A DNA stretch of 40,086 nt from an uncultured Pelagibacteraceae bacterium (GTDB lineage: Bacteria; Pseudomonadota; Alphaproteobacteria; Pelagibacterales; Pelagibacteraceae). Location: assembly GCA_902595745.1 (NCBI GenBank), contig CACJRE010000007.1, positions 1 through 40,086 on the forward strand. Reading direction: 5' to 3'. Shown here piece by piece: positions 1 through 9,522 of this stretch (the stretch's first letter is position 1; every line of letters begins with the position of its first letter). The position numbers and the translations under genes are program-made. The notes under the pieces were generated by a model. The model saw only the letters and a program-made list of their open reading frames with translations, ran no database searches and was not told where the DNA came from.

Positions 1-78
1 TTCAAATAAACATCAAGGATCAAAATTATTTTTTAGTTATTATTATAAAAATATCAGATTAATTGATAATTTTTAAAC
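1..78. other. Short flank downstream of mgtE, no assignable gene
   Basis: AT-rich sequence after the mgtE stop. A plus-strand frame is open from the window edge to a TAA at 74-76 and could be the last two dozen codons of a gene converging on mgtE. A second plus-strand frame is open almost as far, so no gene can be assigned. I see no convincing terminator hairpin. Confidence 0.3.
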
Positions 79-1452
79 CTATAAAAAATAAGCTCCAACA
101 CCTAGAAATGAAACAAAACCTATTACATCTGTGATTGTTGTTACAAAAACACTAGATGCGATTGCTGGATCAATATTCATTTTTTTTAATGTAACAGGAA
201 CTAAAATTCCAAAGAGACCAGCAATGATCATGGTTAAAACCATTGAGATTGAAATTATTATTGAAAGAGTATTATCTTGGAACCAAATTTGAACAATAAA
301 AGCACTTATAACAGCAAAAATAATTCCATTTAAAATTCCTATAGAAAATTCTTTAATAACGTTAGTAGTAAAGTTATTTTCTGTTAAATCGTTAGTTGCG
401 ATCGTTCGAACTGTAACAGCTAAAGTTTGCATTCCAGCATTTCCACCCATTGATGCAACTATGGGCATTAAAAATGCTAACACCACCATTTGTTCTATCG
501 TTGCACCAAATAAACTAATACACCATGTAGCTAAAAATGCAGTGAATAAATTTAACAGAAGCCAATTAAATCTTCTTTTAGTTTTAGTAATTACACCATC
601 TGTTATTTCTTCATCACCTACCCCAGCTAATCTCAATGCGTCTTCTTCAGCTTCTTCTTGCAATACAGTTAAAACGTCATCACTCATAATCATTCCGACT
701 AACTTATTATTTTTATCAACTACGGCAGCTGAATTTAAATTATAGTTTTCAAATAAATTAGCTACCTCCTCTTTATCCATATCTACGGGTATTAATAATT
801 GAGACTCTGACATGATAGAGAGCATTTTTGTATCTCTTGAAGTTGTTAAAACACGAGATGATGGTACAGTACCAATTGGTTTAAACTCTTCATTTATAAT
901 AAATATTTCTAAAAATTCCTCCGGAAGATCTTTGTTTTCTCTCAAATAATCTATTGTTTGGCCTACAGACCAATTACTAGGAATTGCTGTAAATTCACGT
1001 TGCATTATTCTAGCAGCAGTATCTTCAGGATAGCTTAAACTTTCTAGTAAAGCGAAACGATCCTTAGGAGGTAAAGAACTTAGAATATTGTTTTTATCTT
1101 CCTCAGGCACATTTTCTAGTATTGAAATTGCATCATCTGACTCAAGATTAGTTAATATAGATACAATCGAGTCTGACGAAAGATAAGTGATAATTTCTGT
1201 TTGGATAGACTCATTAAGTTCAACAAAAACTTCAGGATCAATTTTAAAATTATTTAATTTTATTAGACTTTCTCTGTCTGATTGATTTAAATGTTCAATA
1301 ATGTCTGCAGCATCCGCTGGGTGCATCTCTTTAAAAGAATTAGTAATAAAAAGAGCATCATTGTTAGCAATTTTAGACGTAACTACTTTTATATACTCTT
1401 TATTGAATTCAAAATTTACTTTTTTATCTTTTATTTTTTTAACTAAAGACAT
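79..1452 (-). CDS. mgtE: Magnesium transporter MgtE
   Basis: Mg2+ channel/transporter of the inner membrane, 457 aa, the usual family length. In order it has a helical MgtE N-domain (about residues 20-140), a CBS pair (about 145-270) that in this family senses cytoplasmic Mg2+, and a membrane domain of about five helices from residue 295. The membrane domain carries the signature MPIVASMGGNAGMQTLAVTV, which in the family lines the pore. The start is ATG. The gene is divergent from lipB, with 60 bp between the two start codons, and no other Mg2+ gene is nearby. Family assignment is secure; Mg2+ rather than another divalent ion is inferred from the family. Confidence 0.95.
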   Translation of the reverse strand: MSLVKKIKDKKVNFEFNKEYIKVVTSKIANNDALFITNSFKEMHPADAADIIEHLNQSDRESLIKLNNFKIDPEVFVELNESIQTEIITYLSSDSIVSILTNLESDDAISILENVPEEDKNNILSSLPPKDRFALLESLSYPEDTAARIMQREFTAIPSNWSVGQTIDYLRENKDLPEEFLEIFIINEEFKPIGTVPSSRVLTTSRDTKMLSIMSESQLLIPVDMDKEEVANLFENYNLNSAAVVDKNNKLVGMIMSDDVLTVLQEEAEEDALRLAGVGDEEITDGVITKTKRRFNWLLLNLFTAFLATWCISLFGATIEQMVVLAFLMPIVASMGGNAGMQTLAVTVRTIATNDLTENNFTTNVIKEFSIGILNGIIFAVISAFIVQIWFQDNTLSIIISISMVLTMIIAGLFGILVPVTLKKMNIDPAIASSVFVTTITDVIGFVSFLGVGAYFL

Positions 1453-1512
1453 AAATCTACCTATAATTTAGATTGGACTATTAATTGATAATTAAGATAA
1501 TACAATTTATAA

Positions 1513-2130
1513 ATGAATATAGAGATCAAAAAGTCAATAAAACCAATAAATTATTTTGATGCAATAAACATATTGGAGAAAAGATTAGAAGATTTACATG
1601 CTAATATTAACAAAGAGCTAATTTGGACATTAGAACATGATGAAATATTTACAGCAGGTACAAGCTATAAAGAAAATGAGATTTTGGATACCTCTATTAA
1701 TCTAATAAAAACTAACCGTGGTGGTAAAATAACATGTCATGCACCAGGTCAATTGATTTGTTATTTTGTGATAGATTTAAGAAAAAAAAAAGATATTAGA
1801 AAATTTATTTCTTGTATAGAAAAAACAATTATTGAAACTCTTAAACATTATCAAATTGAAACATTTTCAGACAAAGATAATATTGGGATTTGGCATAAAA
1901 AAAAGAATTCAGTAAATAAAGTTGCGGCAATTGGAGTAAGAGTCAAAAAATGGATTGCCTATCATGGATTTGCAATAAATATAAATAATAATATTGATCA
2001 ATATAAAAAAATTATACCCTGTGGCATCAAAGATAAAGGGGTGACTAATTTAATTAGTATAATTGATAAAGATTACTCAAACTTAGATAGCTTATTAATA
2101 GAAAAATTTATTTCAAACCTGAAAATCTAA
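1513..2130 (+). CDS. lipB: Octanoyl-[acyl-carrier-protein]:protein N-octanoyltransferase LipB
   Basis: Transfers octanoate from acyl carrier protein to lipoyl domains of 2-oxoacid dehydrogenases and the glycine cleavage H protein, the first step of lipoate synthesis in the cytoplasm. At 205 aa it is a normal LipB length. It shows RGG followed by TCHAPGQ (about residues 69-79), the Lys region [18 protein letters not shown], and the catalytic Cys in IIPCGI. The usual TYHGPGQ motif has Tyr to Cys and Gly to Ala changes, but the His, Lys and Cys positions are kept. Its 3' end overlaps the convergent pseudouridine synthase gene by 23 bp. Confidence 0.92.
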   Translation: MNIEIKKSIKPINYFDAINILEKRLEDLHANINKELIWTLEHDEIFTAGTSYKENEILDTSINLIKTNRGGKITCHAPGQLICYFVIDLRKKKDIRKFISCIEKTIIETLKHYQIETFSDKDNIGIWHKKKNSVNKVAAIGVRVKKWIAYHGFAININNNIDQYKKIIPCGIKDKGVTNLISIIDKDYSNLDSLLIEKFISNLKI

Positions 2131-3025
2131 GTCTTTTTGTTTTTAATAATTTTCTAAAGTAATCGGGTAATAAAGCGGTATATGTGTGTTTTATATCATC
2201 AATTATGAATTTAATCTGATATGAATGAAGCATTAAATTCTTATTTAATCCTCTAGAAGAGTTAGAAATTTTATACTTAATATCACCAAAAATTGGTTGT
2301 CCTAAAGCATATAATTGTTTTCTAAGTTGATGTTTTCGACCAGTAATAGGTTTTAATTCAACTAAACTTGCTTCAGAATTCTTATCTAAAACTTTATAAA
2401 TCGTTTTTGCTTTTTCTATGATCTTTTTATCTCCATCATATCGAATAAGATCATCATTCCACTCACCTGAGTCTTTATTTAATTCACCATGACAGATAGC
2501 TAAATATGTTTTGTGAACTTTTCGTAATCTAAATAAAGAAGTTAATAGTTGGGCTGACTCTCTTGTTTTAGCCATTATAAAAACACCTGAAGTATCTTTG
2601 TCCAATCTATGTACTGAGTAGGGTTTTGTGCCCTGGAAGATTTCGCTTTTAGCAAAAATATCAACTAAATTTTTTTTGGATTTAGTTCCACCCTGTACGG
2701 ATATACCTGAACTTTTATTTAATACGACAAAATTTTCATTATTATCAATAATTTGATCTTCATTAGATCTTATAATTTCTTTTGATGGCTCAAATTTTAT
2801 TTTTTTTTGTACAATAGTTTCTTTAAAATCTAAGTTAAAAAAACTTACAATATCATTTGTTTTAACTTTAGTTGAACTTTTAATTTTTTTTTTATTAATT
2901 TTGATTTTACCAGACCTCAAATATTTTTCGATTAGTCCTTGAGGAATTTTACCAATTTTAAGTCTTGTCCAACGATCTATACGCATATCATTACACGTTG
3001 AATCAACGGTGTATGACTTTTTCAT
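2108..3025 (-). CDS. rluC: RluA-family 23S rRNA pseudouridine synthase (RluC-like)
   Basis: Converts uridines of 23S rRNA to pseudouridine. The 305-aa protein has an N-terminal S4 RNA-binding domain (about residues 12-70) and an RluA-type catalytic domain with [16 protein letters not shown], whose first Asp is the catalytic residue in the family. Downstream are [10 protein letters not shown] and [10 protein letters not shown], both typical of RluC/RluD. It lies 10 bp downstream of rplQ on the same strand, so it probably ends the ribosomal transcript. The S4 domain and this position favour RluC over RluD, but the target uridines cannot be read from sequence. Confidence 0.88.
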   Translation of the reverse strand: MKKSYTVDSTCNDMRIDRWTRLKIGKIPQGLIEKYLRSGKIKINKKKIKSSTKVKTNDIVSFFNLDFKETIVQKKIKFEPSKEIIRSNEDQIIDNNENFVVLNKSSGISVQGGTKSKKNLVDIFAKSEIFQGTKPYSVHRLDKDTSGVFIMAKTRESAQLLTSLFRLRKVHKTYLAICHGELNKDSGEWNDDLIRYDGDKKIIEKAKTIYKVLDKNSEASLVELKPITGRKHQLRKQLYALGQPIFGDIKYKISNSSRGLNKNLMLHSYQIKFIIDDIKHTYTALLPDYFRKLLKTKRLRFSGLK

Positions 3026-3035
3026 GATTTAAGAT

Positions 3036-3479
3036 TTATGCTGTTGCTTGTTTCTTTTCTTCAGCTTTTGGTGTTTCTTTATTAGTCTCTTTTTTTGGCT
3101 TATCAACTCTTTTAGCCTCAACATCTCTATCCACAAATTCGATTATAGCCATAGGTGCATTATCACCATATCTGAATCCAGCCTTTATAATTCTAGTGTA
3201 TCCACCATTTCTTTTTTCATATCTTTTTGAAAGTGTTTTTTTAACTTTGTTAGCTGATTTAATATCCTGGAGTTGAGAAACTAGCATTTTCGTTGTCTGT
3301 AAAGTTTCTTTTTTGCCTAGTGTAATAATTTTATCAGCTTGTGGTTTCAAAAATTTGGCTTTTGGCAAAGTAGTTTTGATTTGTTCATATTTGATTAAAG
3401 AATTTAACATATTCTTTAAGAGCGCCTTTCTATGTTCAGAAGTCCTGTTTAACTTCTTATTTGCCATTCCGTGTCTCAT
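3036..3479 (-). CDS. rplQ: 50S ribosomal protein bL17
   Basis: Large-subunit protein near the tunnel exit. The start [17 protein letters not shown] matches the family N-terminus exactly, followed by the conserved TTLPKAK and the GGYTRI block. It is 147 aa, about 20 residues longer than the E. coli protein, because of a Lys/Glu-rich C-terminal tail (from about residue 122) that is probably disordered. Its ATG overlaps the rpoA stop by 1 nt (TAATG), which suggests translational coupling. This is the last ribosomal gene of the alpha operon. Confidence 0.97.
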   Translation of the reverse strand: MRHGMANKKLNRTSEHRKALLKNMLNSLIKYEQIKTTLPKAKFLKPQADKIITLGKKETLQTTKMLVSQLQDIKSANKVKKTLSKRYEKRNGGYTRIIKAGFRYGDNAPMAIIEFVDRDVEAKRVDKPKKETNKETPKAEEKKQATA

Positions 3480-4507
3480 TAGATAGCTTCCTCTAGTTTT
3501 TTAGACATTTCAGCAATATTATCTGGTGGCCAGTTTGGTATCTCCATCCCTAGGTAAAGAGACATACCAGTTAAAACCTCTTTTATTTCATTTAAAGATT
3601 TTCTACCAAAATTAGGTGTTCTTAGCATTTCACCTTCAGATTTTTGAACGAGATCTCCAATGTAAATTATATTATCATTTTTTAGACAATTCATAGATCT
3701 AACTGATAACTCAAGTTCGTCAACTTTTCTTAATAAGTTTTTATTAAATTCTGGTTCTGTTGAAACCTCTTTTACAGGAGCTTCAACTGGCTCATCAAAA
3801 TTAACAAACATTTTTAACTGATCTTGGAAAATTCTTGCTGAATAAGCTACGGCATCTTCTGCTGAAATAGATCCATTTGTTTCAACTTCCATAGTAAGTT
3901 TATCATAATCAAGCGCCTTACCTTCTCTAGCAGTACTTATTGAGTAAGAAACTTTTTTAACTGGACTATATAATGAGTCTATAGCAATTAAACCCAATGG
4001 TGGCTCTTCTGGTTTGTTTAAATCAGCTGGAACATATCCTTTTCCAGTATTTACATTCATCTCCATATGAAAATTTGTGTTTTCATCAAGATTACATATA
4101 ACAAGTTCAGGATTTAATATTTCTACATCAGCAACTTGTGTAATATCAGAAGCTTTAATTTCACCAGGACCTTTTGCATCTAATATAAGTTTTTTTGTAC
4201 CTTCTGAATTACATTTAAGTGCTAGAGATTTAACATTTAAAACTATGTCAGTAACATCCTCTCTTACACCTTTAATTGATGTAAATTCATGTAATACTCC
4301 ATCGATTTGTATCGAAGTAACAGCTGCACCCCTAATAGAAGAAAGTAAAATTCTTCTTAGAGAATTACCTAATGTTAATCCATAACCTTTTTCTAGAGGC
4401 TCTGCTATAATTTTAGCATGAGTTAAATCATCACTAATTTGAACGTCTAATTTAGATGGTTTAATTAATGACTTCCAATTTTTAACGTTTACATTTTCGA
4501 CTTCCAT
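3479..4507 (-). CDS. rpoA: RNA polymerase alpha subunit
   Basis: The alpha dimer scaffolds assembly of beta and beta'. The N-terminal domain (about 1-235) contains the [20 protein letters not shown] dimerisation motif. The C-terminal domain (about 255-330) contains the helix-hairpin-helix region with [18 protein letters not shown], used for UP-element and activator contacts. At 342 aa it is normal in length. Start overlaps the rpsK stop by 1 nt and the stop overlaps rplQ by 1 nt, in the standard alpha-operon order. Confidence 0.98.
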   Translation of the reverse strand: MEVENVNVKNWKSLIKPSKLDVQISDDLTHAKIIAEPLEKGYGLTLGNSLRRILLSSIRGAAVTSIQIDGVLHEFTSIKGVREDVTDIVLNVKSLALKCNSEGTKKLILDAKGPGEIKASDITQVADVEILNPELVICNLDENTNFHMEMNVNTGKGYVPADLNKPEEPPLGLIAIDSLYSPVKKVSYSISTAREGKALDYDKLTMEVETNGSISAEDAVAYSARIFQDQLKMFVNFDEPVEAPVKEVSTEPEFNKNLLRKVDELELSVRSMNCLKNDNIIYIGDLVQKSEGEMLRTPNFGRKSLNEIKEVLTGMSLYLGMEIPNWPPDNIAEMSKKLEEAI

Positions 4508-4956
4508 TAAACTCTCCTTTTTTTTGGTGGTCTAGTTCCATTATGAGGCATGGGTGTTGTATCTTTAATTGATAAAATTTTAAAACCTCTAGCCTGTAAT
4601 GCTCTTAAAGCTGTTTCACGACCAGAGCCAGGGCCCTTAACTTCAACAGACAAAGTTTTCATACCATATTCTAATGCTTTTGAAGCGGCAGCATCAGCAG
4701 CTATCTGTGCAGCATAAGGAGTTGATTTTCTTGATCCTTTAAAACCTTTTTGCCCAGCAGATGCCCAAGAGATTACATTTCCATTAGTATCCGCAATTGA
4801 AATTATAGTATTGTTAAAAGTAGATTGAACATATGCAATACCATTTAAAATATTCTTTTTAATTTTTTTCTTTTTTGAATAAGAACTTTTATTACTTTTC
4901 TTTGAAGATTTCTCAACCTTCTGATCTTTATTTTCAACTTTATCAGCTTTAGCCAT
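4507..4956 (-). CDS. rpsK: 30S ribosomal protein uS11
   Basis: Platform protein of the small subunit that contacts 16S rRNA near the E site. The core is unmistakable: [49 protein letters not shown] and the C-terminal [12 protein letters not shown]. The first ~30 residues form a low-complexity Lys/Ser extension ([20 protein letters not shown]) that makes it 149 aa against about 129 in E. coli. The next Met lies inside the core, so the extension is probably real. It follows rpsM by 2 nt. Confidence 0.97.
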   Translation of the reverse strand: MAKADKVENKDQKVEKSSKKSNKSSYSKKKKIKKNILNGIAYVQSTFNNTIISIADTNGNVISWASAGQKGFKGSRKSTPYAAQIAADAAASKALEYGMKTLSVEVKGPGSGRETALRALQARGFKILSIKDTTPMPHNGTRPPKKRRV

Positions 4957-4958
4957 AA

Positions 4959-5342
4959 TTATTTTTTAGTTGGAGTTAATTTTTTTCCTGCGATAGCGAT
5001 TGCTTTACCTTTTCTTGTTCTAGCATTACATCTAGTTCTTTGGCCTCTCACAGGTAATTTTTTTCTATGTCTTGTTCCCCTGTAGCAAGCTAAATCAATT
5101 AATCTTTTAATTGTAAGAGAGTAATCTCTTCTCAGATCTCCCTCTACTTTAAAGTTAGCATCGATGTACTCTCTGATCTTTAAAATTTCATCATCAGTTA
5201 ATTCGTTTATTCTTTTTGCTCTTGGAATTTCAAGCGATGTACAAATTTGATTGGAAAATTTATCACCAATTCCATAGATATAAGTTAAACCTATATGAAC
5301 AAGTTTGTTTTGTGGAATATTGATACCTGCGATACGAGCCAT
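4959..5342 (-). CDS. rpsM: 30S ribosomal protein uS13
   Basis: Small-subunit head protein that contacts the P-site tRNA and bridges to the 50S. It begins [13 protein letters not shown] and contains the [11 protein letters not shown] helix-turn region, [11 protein letters not shown] and the basic tail [23 protein letters not shown]. At 127 aa it is the usual length. A 55-bp gap separates it from adk upstream, one of the larger gaps inside the spc/alpha block; no clear promoter or hairpin was found in it. Confidence 0.97.
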   Translation of the reverse strand: MARIAGINIPQNKLVHIGLTYIYGIGDKFSNQICTSLEIPRAKRINELTDDEILKIREYIDANFKVEGDLRRDYSLTIKRLIDLACYRGTRHRKKLPVRGQRTRCNARTRKGKAIAIAGKKLTPTKK

Positions 5343-5397
5343 AATTTTGTGATAAATTTGAGCCTTTTATATAATAAGATTACCTAAAGTCAACGTC

Positions 5398-5961
5398 TTA
5401 AACATTGATAAAAGCTTCAATTTCCTTTGTTATTTGGTCAATTTCTTGTGTTCCATTTATCTCATGAAAATTTGGATTTTGAGAGTAAAATTCTAGCACT
5501 GGTCTCGTAGTTTCCATATAAGTGTCATATCTCTTAAGGATAGTTTCAGTATTATCATCCGCCCTATTTTCTAATATTTTCCTTTTTTCAATTCTTTCAA
5601 TGATAATATCCTTATTTACATTGAGAAAAAAAATATGGTCAATTTTTTGACCTGATTTATCTAATAATAAATCTAAATATTTTGCCTGACTTAAAGATCT
5701 AGGATATCCGTCAAATATTAGTTTGTCTTTTTTTTGAGTATCGTTAATTATTTTTTCTATTAATTCATTAACGATTTCATCACTAACAAATTTACCTTCA
5801 TTCATATTTTTTTTAATTTGTTGGCCAATAATTGAGTTTTTCTTTATCTCTTCTCTTAAAATATCACCAGTTGAAACTTGAAAGTTATTTAGTTTGTTAA
5901 CTAAATATTTTGATTGCGTACCTTTACCTGCGCCTGGGGGCCCAAATAAAATAATATTCAC
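5398..5961 (-). CDS. adk: Adenylate kinase
   Basis: Cytoplasmic enzyme that interconverts ATP + AMP and 2 ADP. Visible are the P-loop GPPGAGKGTQ (residues 7-16), FDGYPRSLSQA (AMP-binding region) and the lid arginines in ENRADDNTETILKRYDTY. At 187 aa this is the short form, lacking the ~27-residue LID insertion and any zinc cysteines. The start codon is GTG, placed directly after the secY stop with no spacer, so translation is probably coupled. The secY-adk-rpsM order is the classic spc arrangement. Confidence 0.97.
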   Translation of the reverse strand: MNIILFGPPGAGKGTQSKYLVNKLNNFQVSTGDILREEIKKNSIIGQQIKKNMNEGKFVSDEIVNELIEKIINDTQKKDKLIFDGYPRSLSQAKYLDLLLDKSGQKIDHIFFLNVNKDIIIERIEKRKILENRADDNTETILKRYDTYMETTRPVLEFYSQNPNFHEINGTQEIDQITKEIEAFINV

Positions 5962-7242
5962 TTACTTACCAAATTTAGTTTTTTTGATTAATTGCTCATA
6001 CTGAGAACTCATTAATCTTGTTTGAATTTGTGTTACTGTATCAATAGCAACAACTACTACAATTAAAATTGAAGCACCACCTAAGTAAAAAGGTATTGGA
6101 TAATTTGCAATTAAAAATTCAGGCATTAAACAAACTAACGTTAAATATAATGCACCAATAGTTGTTAGTTTAGTTGATATATTCTGAATATACAAAGCTG
6201 TACTTTCACCCGGTCTAATTCCAGGAACGAAACCACCATATTTTCTTAAGTTATCTGCAGTCTCAGTAGGATTAAAGGTTATTGAAGTGTAGAAAAAAGT
6301 AAAAAATATGATTCCTGATGCATATAATAACATATAAAGAGGCTGTCCTTGAGTAAAATAAGAACTTAAATTTAAAAAAGTATCATTGTCTGAAAAAGAA
6401 TAGTTAGAGAAAGTAACTGGCAATAAAAGTAAAGCAGAGGCAAAAATTGCTGGAATTACACCAGCTTGATTAATTTTAAGCGGTAAATGAGATGACTCAC
6501 CACCATACATTTTATTACCCATTTGTCTTTTTGGATAATTAATTAAAATTTTTCTTAAAGCTCTTTCCATGAAAACTACAAATAATATTGTGGCAACTAA
6601 TAGAACAAAGATGGCTAATATCATAAAAGTAGATACAGCACCAGTTCTACCTAATTCAAAAGTTGTAACTAAGGCTCTTGGAATTTCTGCAACTATACCT
6701 GCAAATATAATAAGAGATATACCATTACCTATTCCTCTTTGAGTGATTTGTTCACCTAACCACATCAAAAACATTGTTCCAGCTACTATAGTTGTAACAG
6801 TCGTAATTTTGAAAAAAGCCCCAGGATTTATCACAAGGTCTGCAGATGACTCTAGTCCAATAGATAAACCATAACCTTGTAAAGTGGCTAATAATACGGT
6901 TCCATATCTGGTAATTTGAGTAATTTTAGCTCTTCCAGTCTCACCTTGGGCTTTTAAATTTTTAAAATACTCAGACACACCTGTTAAAAGCTGAACTATA
7001 ATAGCAGATGAAATGTAGGGCATTATACCTAAGGCAAAAATTGCCATTCTACTCACTGCCCCGCCAGCAAAAACATTAAACATTCCTAGTAAACCTTTTT
7101 GGTTACCATCCATCATTACTTTAAGTTGCTCAGGGTCTATACCTGGTAATGGTACAAAAGTACCAAATCTATAAACTGCTAGAATGAAAATTGTAAATAA
7201 TATTCTATTTCTTAAATCGTTTGATGATGACGACGCACTCAT
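5962..7242 (-). CDS. secY: Preprotein translocase subunit SecY
   Basis: Core of the inner-membrane Sec translocon. The 426-aa protein has ten predicted transmembrane segments. SecY hallmarks visible are an N-terminal RNRILFTIFILAVYRFGTFVPLPG, the plug-domain region after it, GGAVSRMAIFALGIMPYISSAII, the QRGIGNGISLIIFAGI loop and the cytoplasmic loop KYGGFVPGIRPGEST with its essential Arg. It sits 8 nt after rplO and abuts adk. Its partner secE is near the far end of this block; secG is not in the window. Confidence 0.98.
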   Translation of the reverse strand: MSASSSSNDLRNRILFTIFILAVYRFGTFVPLPGIDPEQLKVMMDGNQKGLLGMFNVFAGGAVSRMAIFALGIMPYISSAIIVQLLTGVSEYFKNLKAQGETGRAKITQITRYGTVLLATLQGYGLSIGLESSADLVINPGAFFKITTVTTIVAGTMFLMWLGEQITQRGIGNGISLIIFAGIVAEIPRALVTTFELGRTGAVSTFMILAIFVLLVATILFVVFMERALRKILINYPKRQMGNKMYGGESSHLPLKINQAGVIPAIFASALLLLPVTFSNYSFSDNDTFLNLSSYFTQGQPLYMLLYASGIIFFTFFYTSITFNPTETADNLRKYGGFVPGIRPGESTALYIQNISTKLTTIGALYLTLVCLMPEFLIANYPIPFYLGGASILIVVVVAIDTVTQIQTRLMSSQYEQLIKKTKFGK

Positions 7243-7250
7243 TGAAATAA

Positions 7251-7703
7251 TTATTTTTTCAATTGAATAGATCCACTAATTTTTTCTAGTTTCTCTATTG
7301 CTGATTTAGATGCTAAATCTGCCTCTATATTAACTTTATCTTTAATCTCCCCAGTTCCAAGTATCTTTAATTTTTGAGAATTTTTATTAATCAATTTAAG
7401 TTTTTTTAGCAATTCCATGTTTATTGTGTCACTTGGATTGATAGTTTTTTCATTTATGAATGACTGGATTTTTTCAAGATTCATTATTGCTATGTTTGCT
7501 CTAGAGATAGGATTAAAACCTCTTTTTGGCAGTCTTCTATACAATGGCATTTGTCCACCTTCAAAAGATTTGATTGCAACACCAGATCTTGATTTTTGAC
7601 CCTTTACACCTCTACCAGAAGTTTTACCTTTACCAGAACCAATACCTCTACCAACACGAATTTTTGATTTATTAATTTTATCTTTAGTGTTTAAAGTTAT
7701 CAT
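7251..7703 (-). CDS. rplO: 50S ribosomal protein uL15
   Basis: Large-subunit assembly protein. It has the Gly-rich basic N-terminus RVGRGIGSGKGKTSGRGVKG, then GGQMPLYRRLPKRGF and a C-terminal globular region with KILGTGEIKDKV. At 150 aa it is normal in length. Its start overlaps the rpsE stop by 1 nt. In most bacteria rpmD (uL30) lies between rpsE and rplO; here there is no room for it. Confidence 0.97.
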   Translation of the reverse strand: MITLNTKDKINKSKIRVGRGIGSGKGKTSGRGVKGQKSRSGVAIKSFEGGQMPLYRRLPKRGFNPISRANIAIMNLEKIQSFINEKTINPSDTINMELLKKLKLINKNSQKLKILGTGEIKDKVNIEADLASKSAIEKLEKISGSIQLKK

Positions 7704-8218
7704 TATCCTCTTTTCTCAACTATTTCAGAAATCTTTTTATTTCTAATTGCTGAAATTTGTTTTGGTGAATTTTGTTTTAATAACGCTTTCATGGTCGCCC
7801 TAATAACATTATGAGCATTCGATGTTCCCATTGATTTTGCCACAATATCCTTAACACCTAATACTTCACATACAGCTCTAACTGGTCCACCCGCAATAAT
7901 ACCAGTTCCTTTAGATGCAGCTCTTAATACAATTCTACCTGATCCATCTTTTGCTTTTACGTCATGGTGAATAGTTCTTCCTTCTCTTAAAGGTATATGT
8001 ATTAATTTTCTTCTAGCTACTTCGTTAGCTTTTTTGATTGCATCAGGTACTTGTTTAGCTTTTGCATGAGCAATTCCAATTTTACCTGCTTGATTTCCTA
8101 CAACTACTAATGCAGAAAAACCAAATCTTCGTCCACCTTTAACTACTTTTGTAATACGGTTTATATGAACTAATTTTTCTAAAATATCATCAGCTTTTTT
8201 ATCTTTAAAGTTTTCCAT
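7703..8218 (-). CDS. rpsE: 30S ribosomal protein uS5
   Basis: Small-subunit protein at the mRNA entry channel, important for fidelity. The dsRNA-binding N domain is visible as LVHINRITKVVKGGRRFGFSALVVVG. The C domain has GIIAGGPVRAVCEVLGVKDI and SNAHNVIRATMKAL. It is 171 aa, standard. It follows rplR by 2 nt and overlaps rplO by 1 nt. Confidence 0.97.
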   Translation of the reverse strand: MENFKDKKADDILEKLVHINRITKVVKGGRRFGFSALVVVGNQAGKIGIAHAKAKQVPDAIKKANEVARRKLIHIPLREGRTIHHDVKAKDGSGRIVLRAASKGTGIIAGGPVRAVCEVLGVKDIVAKSMGTSNAHNVIRATMKALLKQNSPKQISAIRNKKISEIVEKRG

Positions 8219-8220
8219 AA

Positions 8221-8577
8221 TTAAAATTCCATTCCATTTTCTCGTAAGGTTTCTGCAAATACTTTAACTCTGCCATGATATCTATAAATACCTCTATCAA
8301 AGTAAATTTTTGTAATTTTTTTTTCTTGGGCTTTTTTTGCTAGTTTTGTTGCTACTATTTTAGATAACTCAGTTTTGTTAACTTTATCTCCTGACTTGAT
8401 ATCCTTTTCGATGGATGAAGCAGATAATAATGTAACTTTGTTTATATCATCAATTATTTGTGCAGAAATATTTTTTGATGATCTAGAAATACATAATCTG
8501 AATCTATCTTTAGGTGCAACTTTTTTTACCTTGTTGCTAACTCTAAATCTTTTTCTAATGCTTGTATTTAGTTTCAT
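8221..8577 (-). CDS. rplR: 50S ribosomal protein uL18
   Basis: Binds 5S rRNA in the central protuberance with uL5 and bL25. Recognised by [24 protein letters not shown] and the C-terminal [23 protein letters not shown] block (the family's FDRGGYxYHGRVxAxAxAxRE). At 118 aa it is normal. Start overlaps the rplF stop by 1 nt, in standard spc order. Confidence 0.97.
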   Translation of the reverse strand: MKLNTSIRKRFRVSNKVKKVAPKDRFRLCISRSSKNISAQIIDDINKVTLLSASSIEKDIKSGDKVNKTELSKIVATKLAKKAQEKKITKIYFDRGIYRYHGRVKVFAETLRENGMEF

Positions 8578-9116
8578 TATTTTTTCTTTCCTTCTTTTTT
8601 AAGAACATATTGTCCTTTTTCACGAATTCCTTTGCCTTTGTAAGGTTCTATCTTTCTATATGTTTTAATTTTTGAAGCAACGGATCCAACTTGTTGTTTA
8701 TCTGATCCTGAAATTTTTAAAGTTGTTTGTTTTTCTACTTCAATTTTAATTCCATCAGGAATATCATAATTGATGTCATGACTATACCCTAGCTGAAGGT
8801 TTAATTGTTTTCCTTTTAAGGCAGCTCTGTAACCAACTCCAACTAACTCTAATGTTTTTTCATAACCAGTACTCGAACCGATTACTGCATTATTAATTAA
8901 ACTTCTATTCATGCCCCAAAGTCTCTTAGAATTTTGATCTATTTTTTTCGGTTTGATAGATATTTCTTTGCCTTCTTTAATATCTAGGTTGAACATATCC
9001 AAATCAATATCAACAGATTTTTTCCCTAATGGGCCTTCAATATTTAATATGTTACCAGCCAAAACAACTTTTACTTTTTCAGGGATAGAGATACTTATTT
9101 TACCAATTTTAGACAT
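8577..9116 (-). CDS. rplF: 50S ribosomal protein uL6
   Basis: Large-subunit protein near the sarcin-ricin loop and factor-binding site. It has two repeated alpha/beta domains. Motifs are [15 protein letters not shown] at the start, [32 protein letters not shown] and the C-terminal [25 protein letters not shown]. 179 aa, as expected. The start overlaps the rpsH stop by 1 nt. Confidence 0.97.
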   Translation of the reverse strand: MSKIGKISISIPEKVKVVLAGNILNIEGPLGKKSVDIDLDMFNLDIKEGKEISIKPKKIDQNSKRLWGMNRSLINNAVIGSSTGYEKTLELVGVGYRAALKGKQLNLQLGYSHDINYDIPDGIKIEVEKQTTLKISGSDKQQVGSVASKIKTYRKIEPYKGKGIREKGQYVLKKEGKKK

Positions 9117-9511
9117 TAAAATACCTTACAAATTATTTCACCACCAACACGTTGTTTTCTAGCATCAATATCTGTCATTACACCTTTTGGTGTTGAGACA
9201 ATTGCAATACCTAAACCATTGTTTACTTTTGGTAAGCTTTCTGCACTGGAAAAAATTCTTCTGCCAGGTTTTGATACACGCTCAAATGCGCTTATGACAG
9301 GATTTCCTGAGTGATATTTAAGTTCTAAGGATAATGTTGGTTTCTTATCTTCAGAGTCGATTTTAAAATCTTTTATAAATCCTTCATTCTTAAGGATATC
9401 AGCAATTTTAGTTTTAAAGTTTGAAGATGGTAATGCTACTTTTTTATGATTTCTTGCTTGAGCATTTTTTACTCTTGCTATCATATCTCCAATTGGATCA
9501 CTTAAACTCAT
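9116..9511 (-). CDS. rpsH: 30S ribosomal protein uS8
   Basis: Primary 16S rRNA-binding protein of the 30S platform. It begins MSLSDPIGDMIARVKNAQ (family DPIADMLTRIRNA) and ends with RVSKPGRRIFS, GLGIAIVSTPKGVMTD and the conserved ARKQRVGGEIICKVF. 131 aa. In E. coli S8 autoregulates the spc operon by binding near rplE; I did not find a clear copy of that mRNA site. Confidence 0.97.
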   Translation of the reverse strand: MSLSDPIGDMIARVKNAQARNHKKVALPSSNFKTKIADILKNEGFIKDFKIDSEDKKPTLSLELKYHSGNPVISAFERVSKPGRRIFSSAESLPKVNNGLGIAIVSTPKGVMTDIDARKQRVGGEIICKVF

Positions 9512-9522
9512 AATATTCCTTT

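Noticed and set aside
1-76. Possible C-terminal end of a plus-strand gene entering from the window edge
   Set aside because: Two plus-strand frames are open here, and 24 codons carry no motif, so it cannot be separated from chance.
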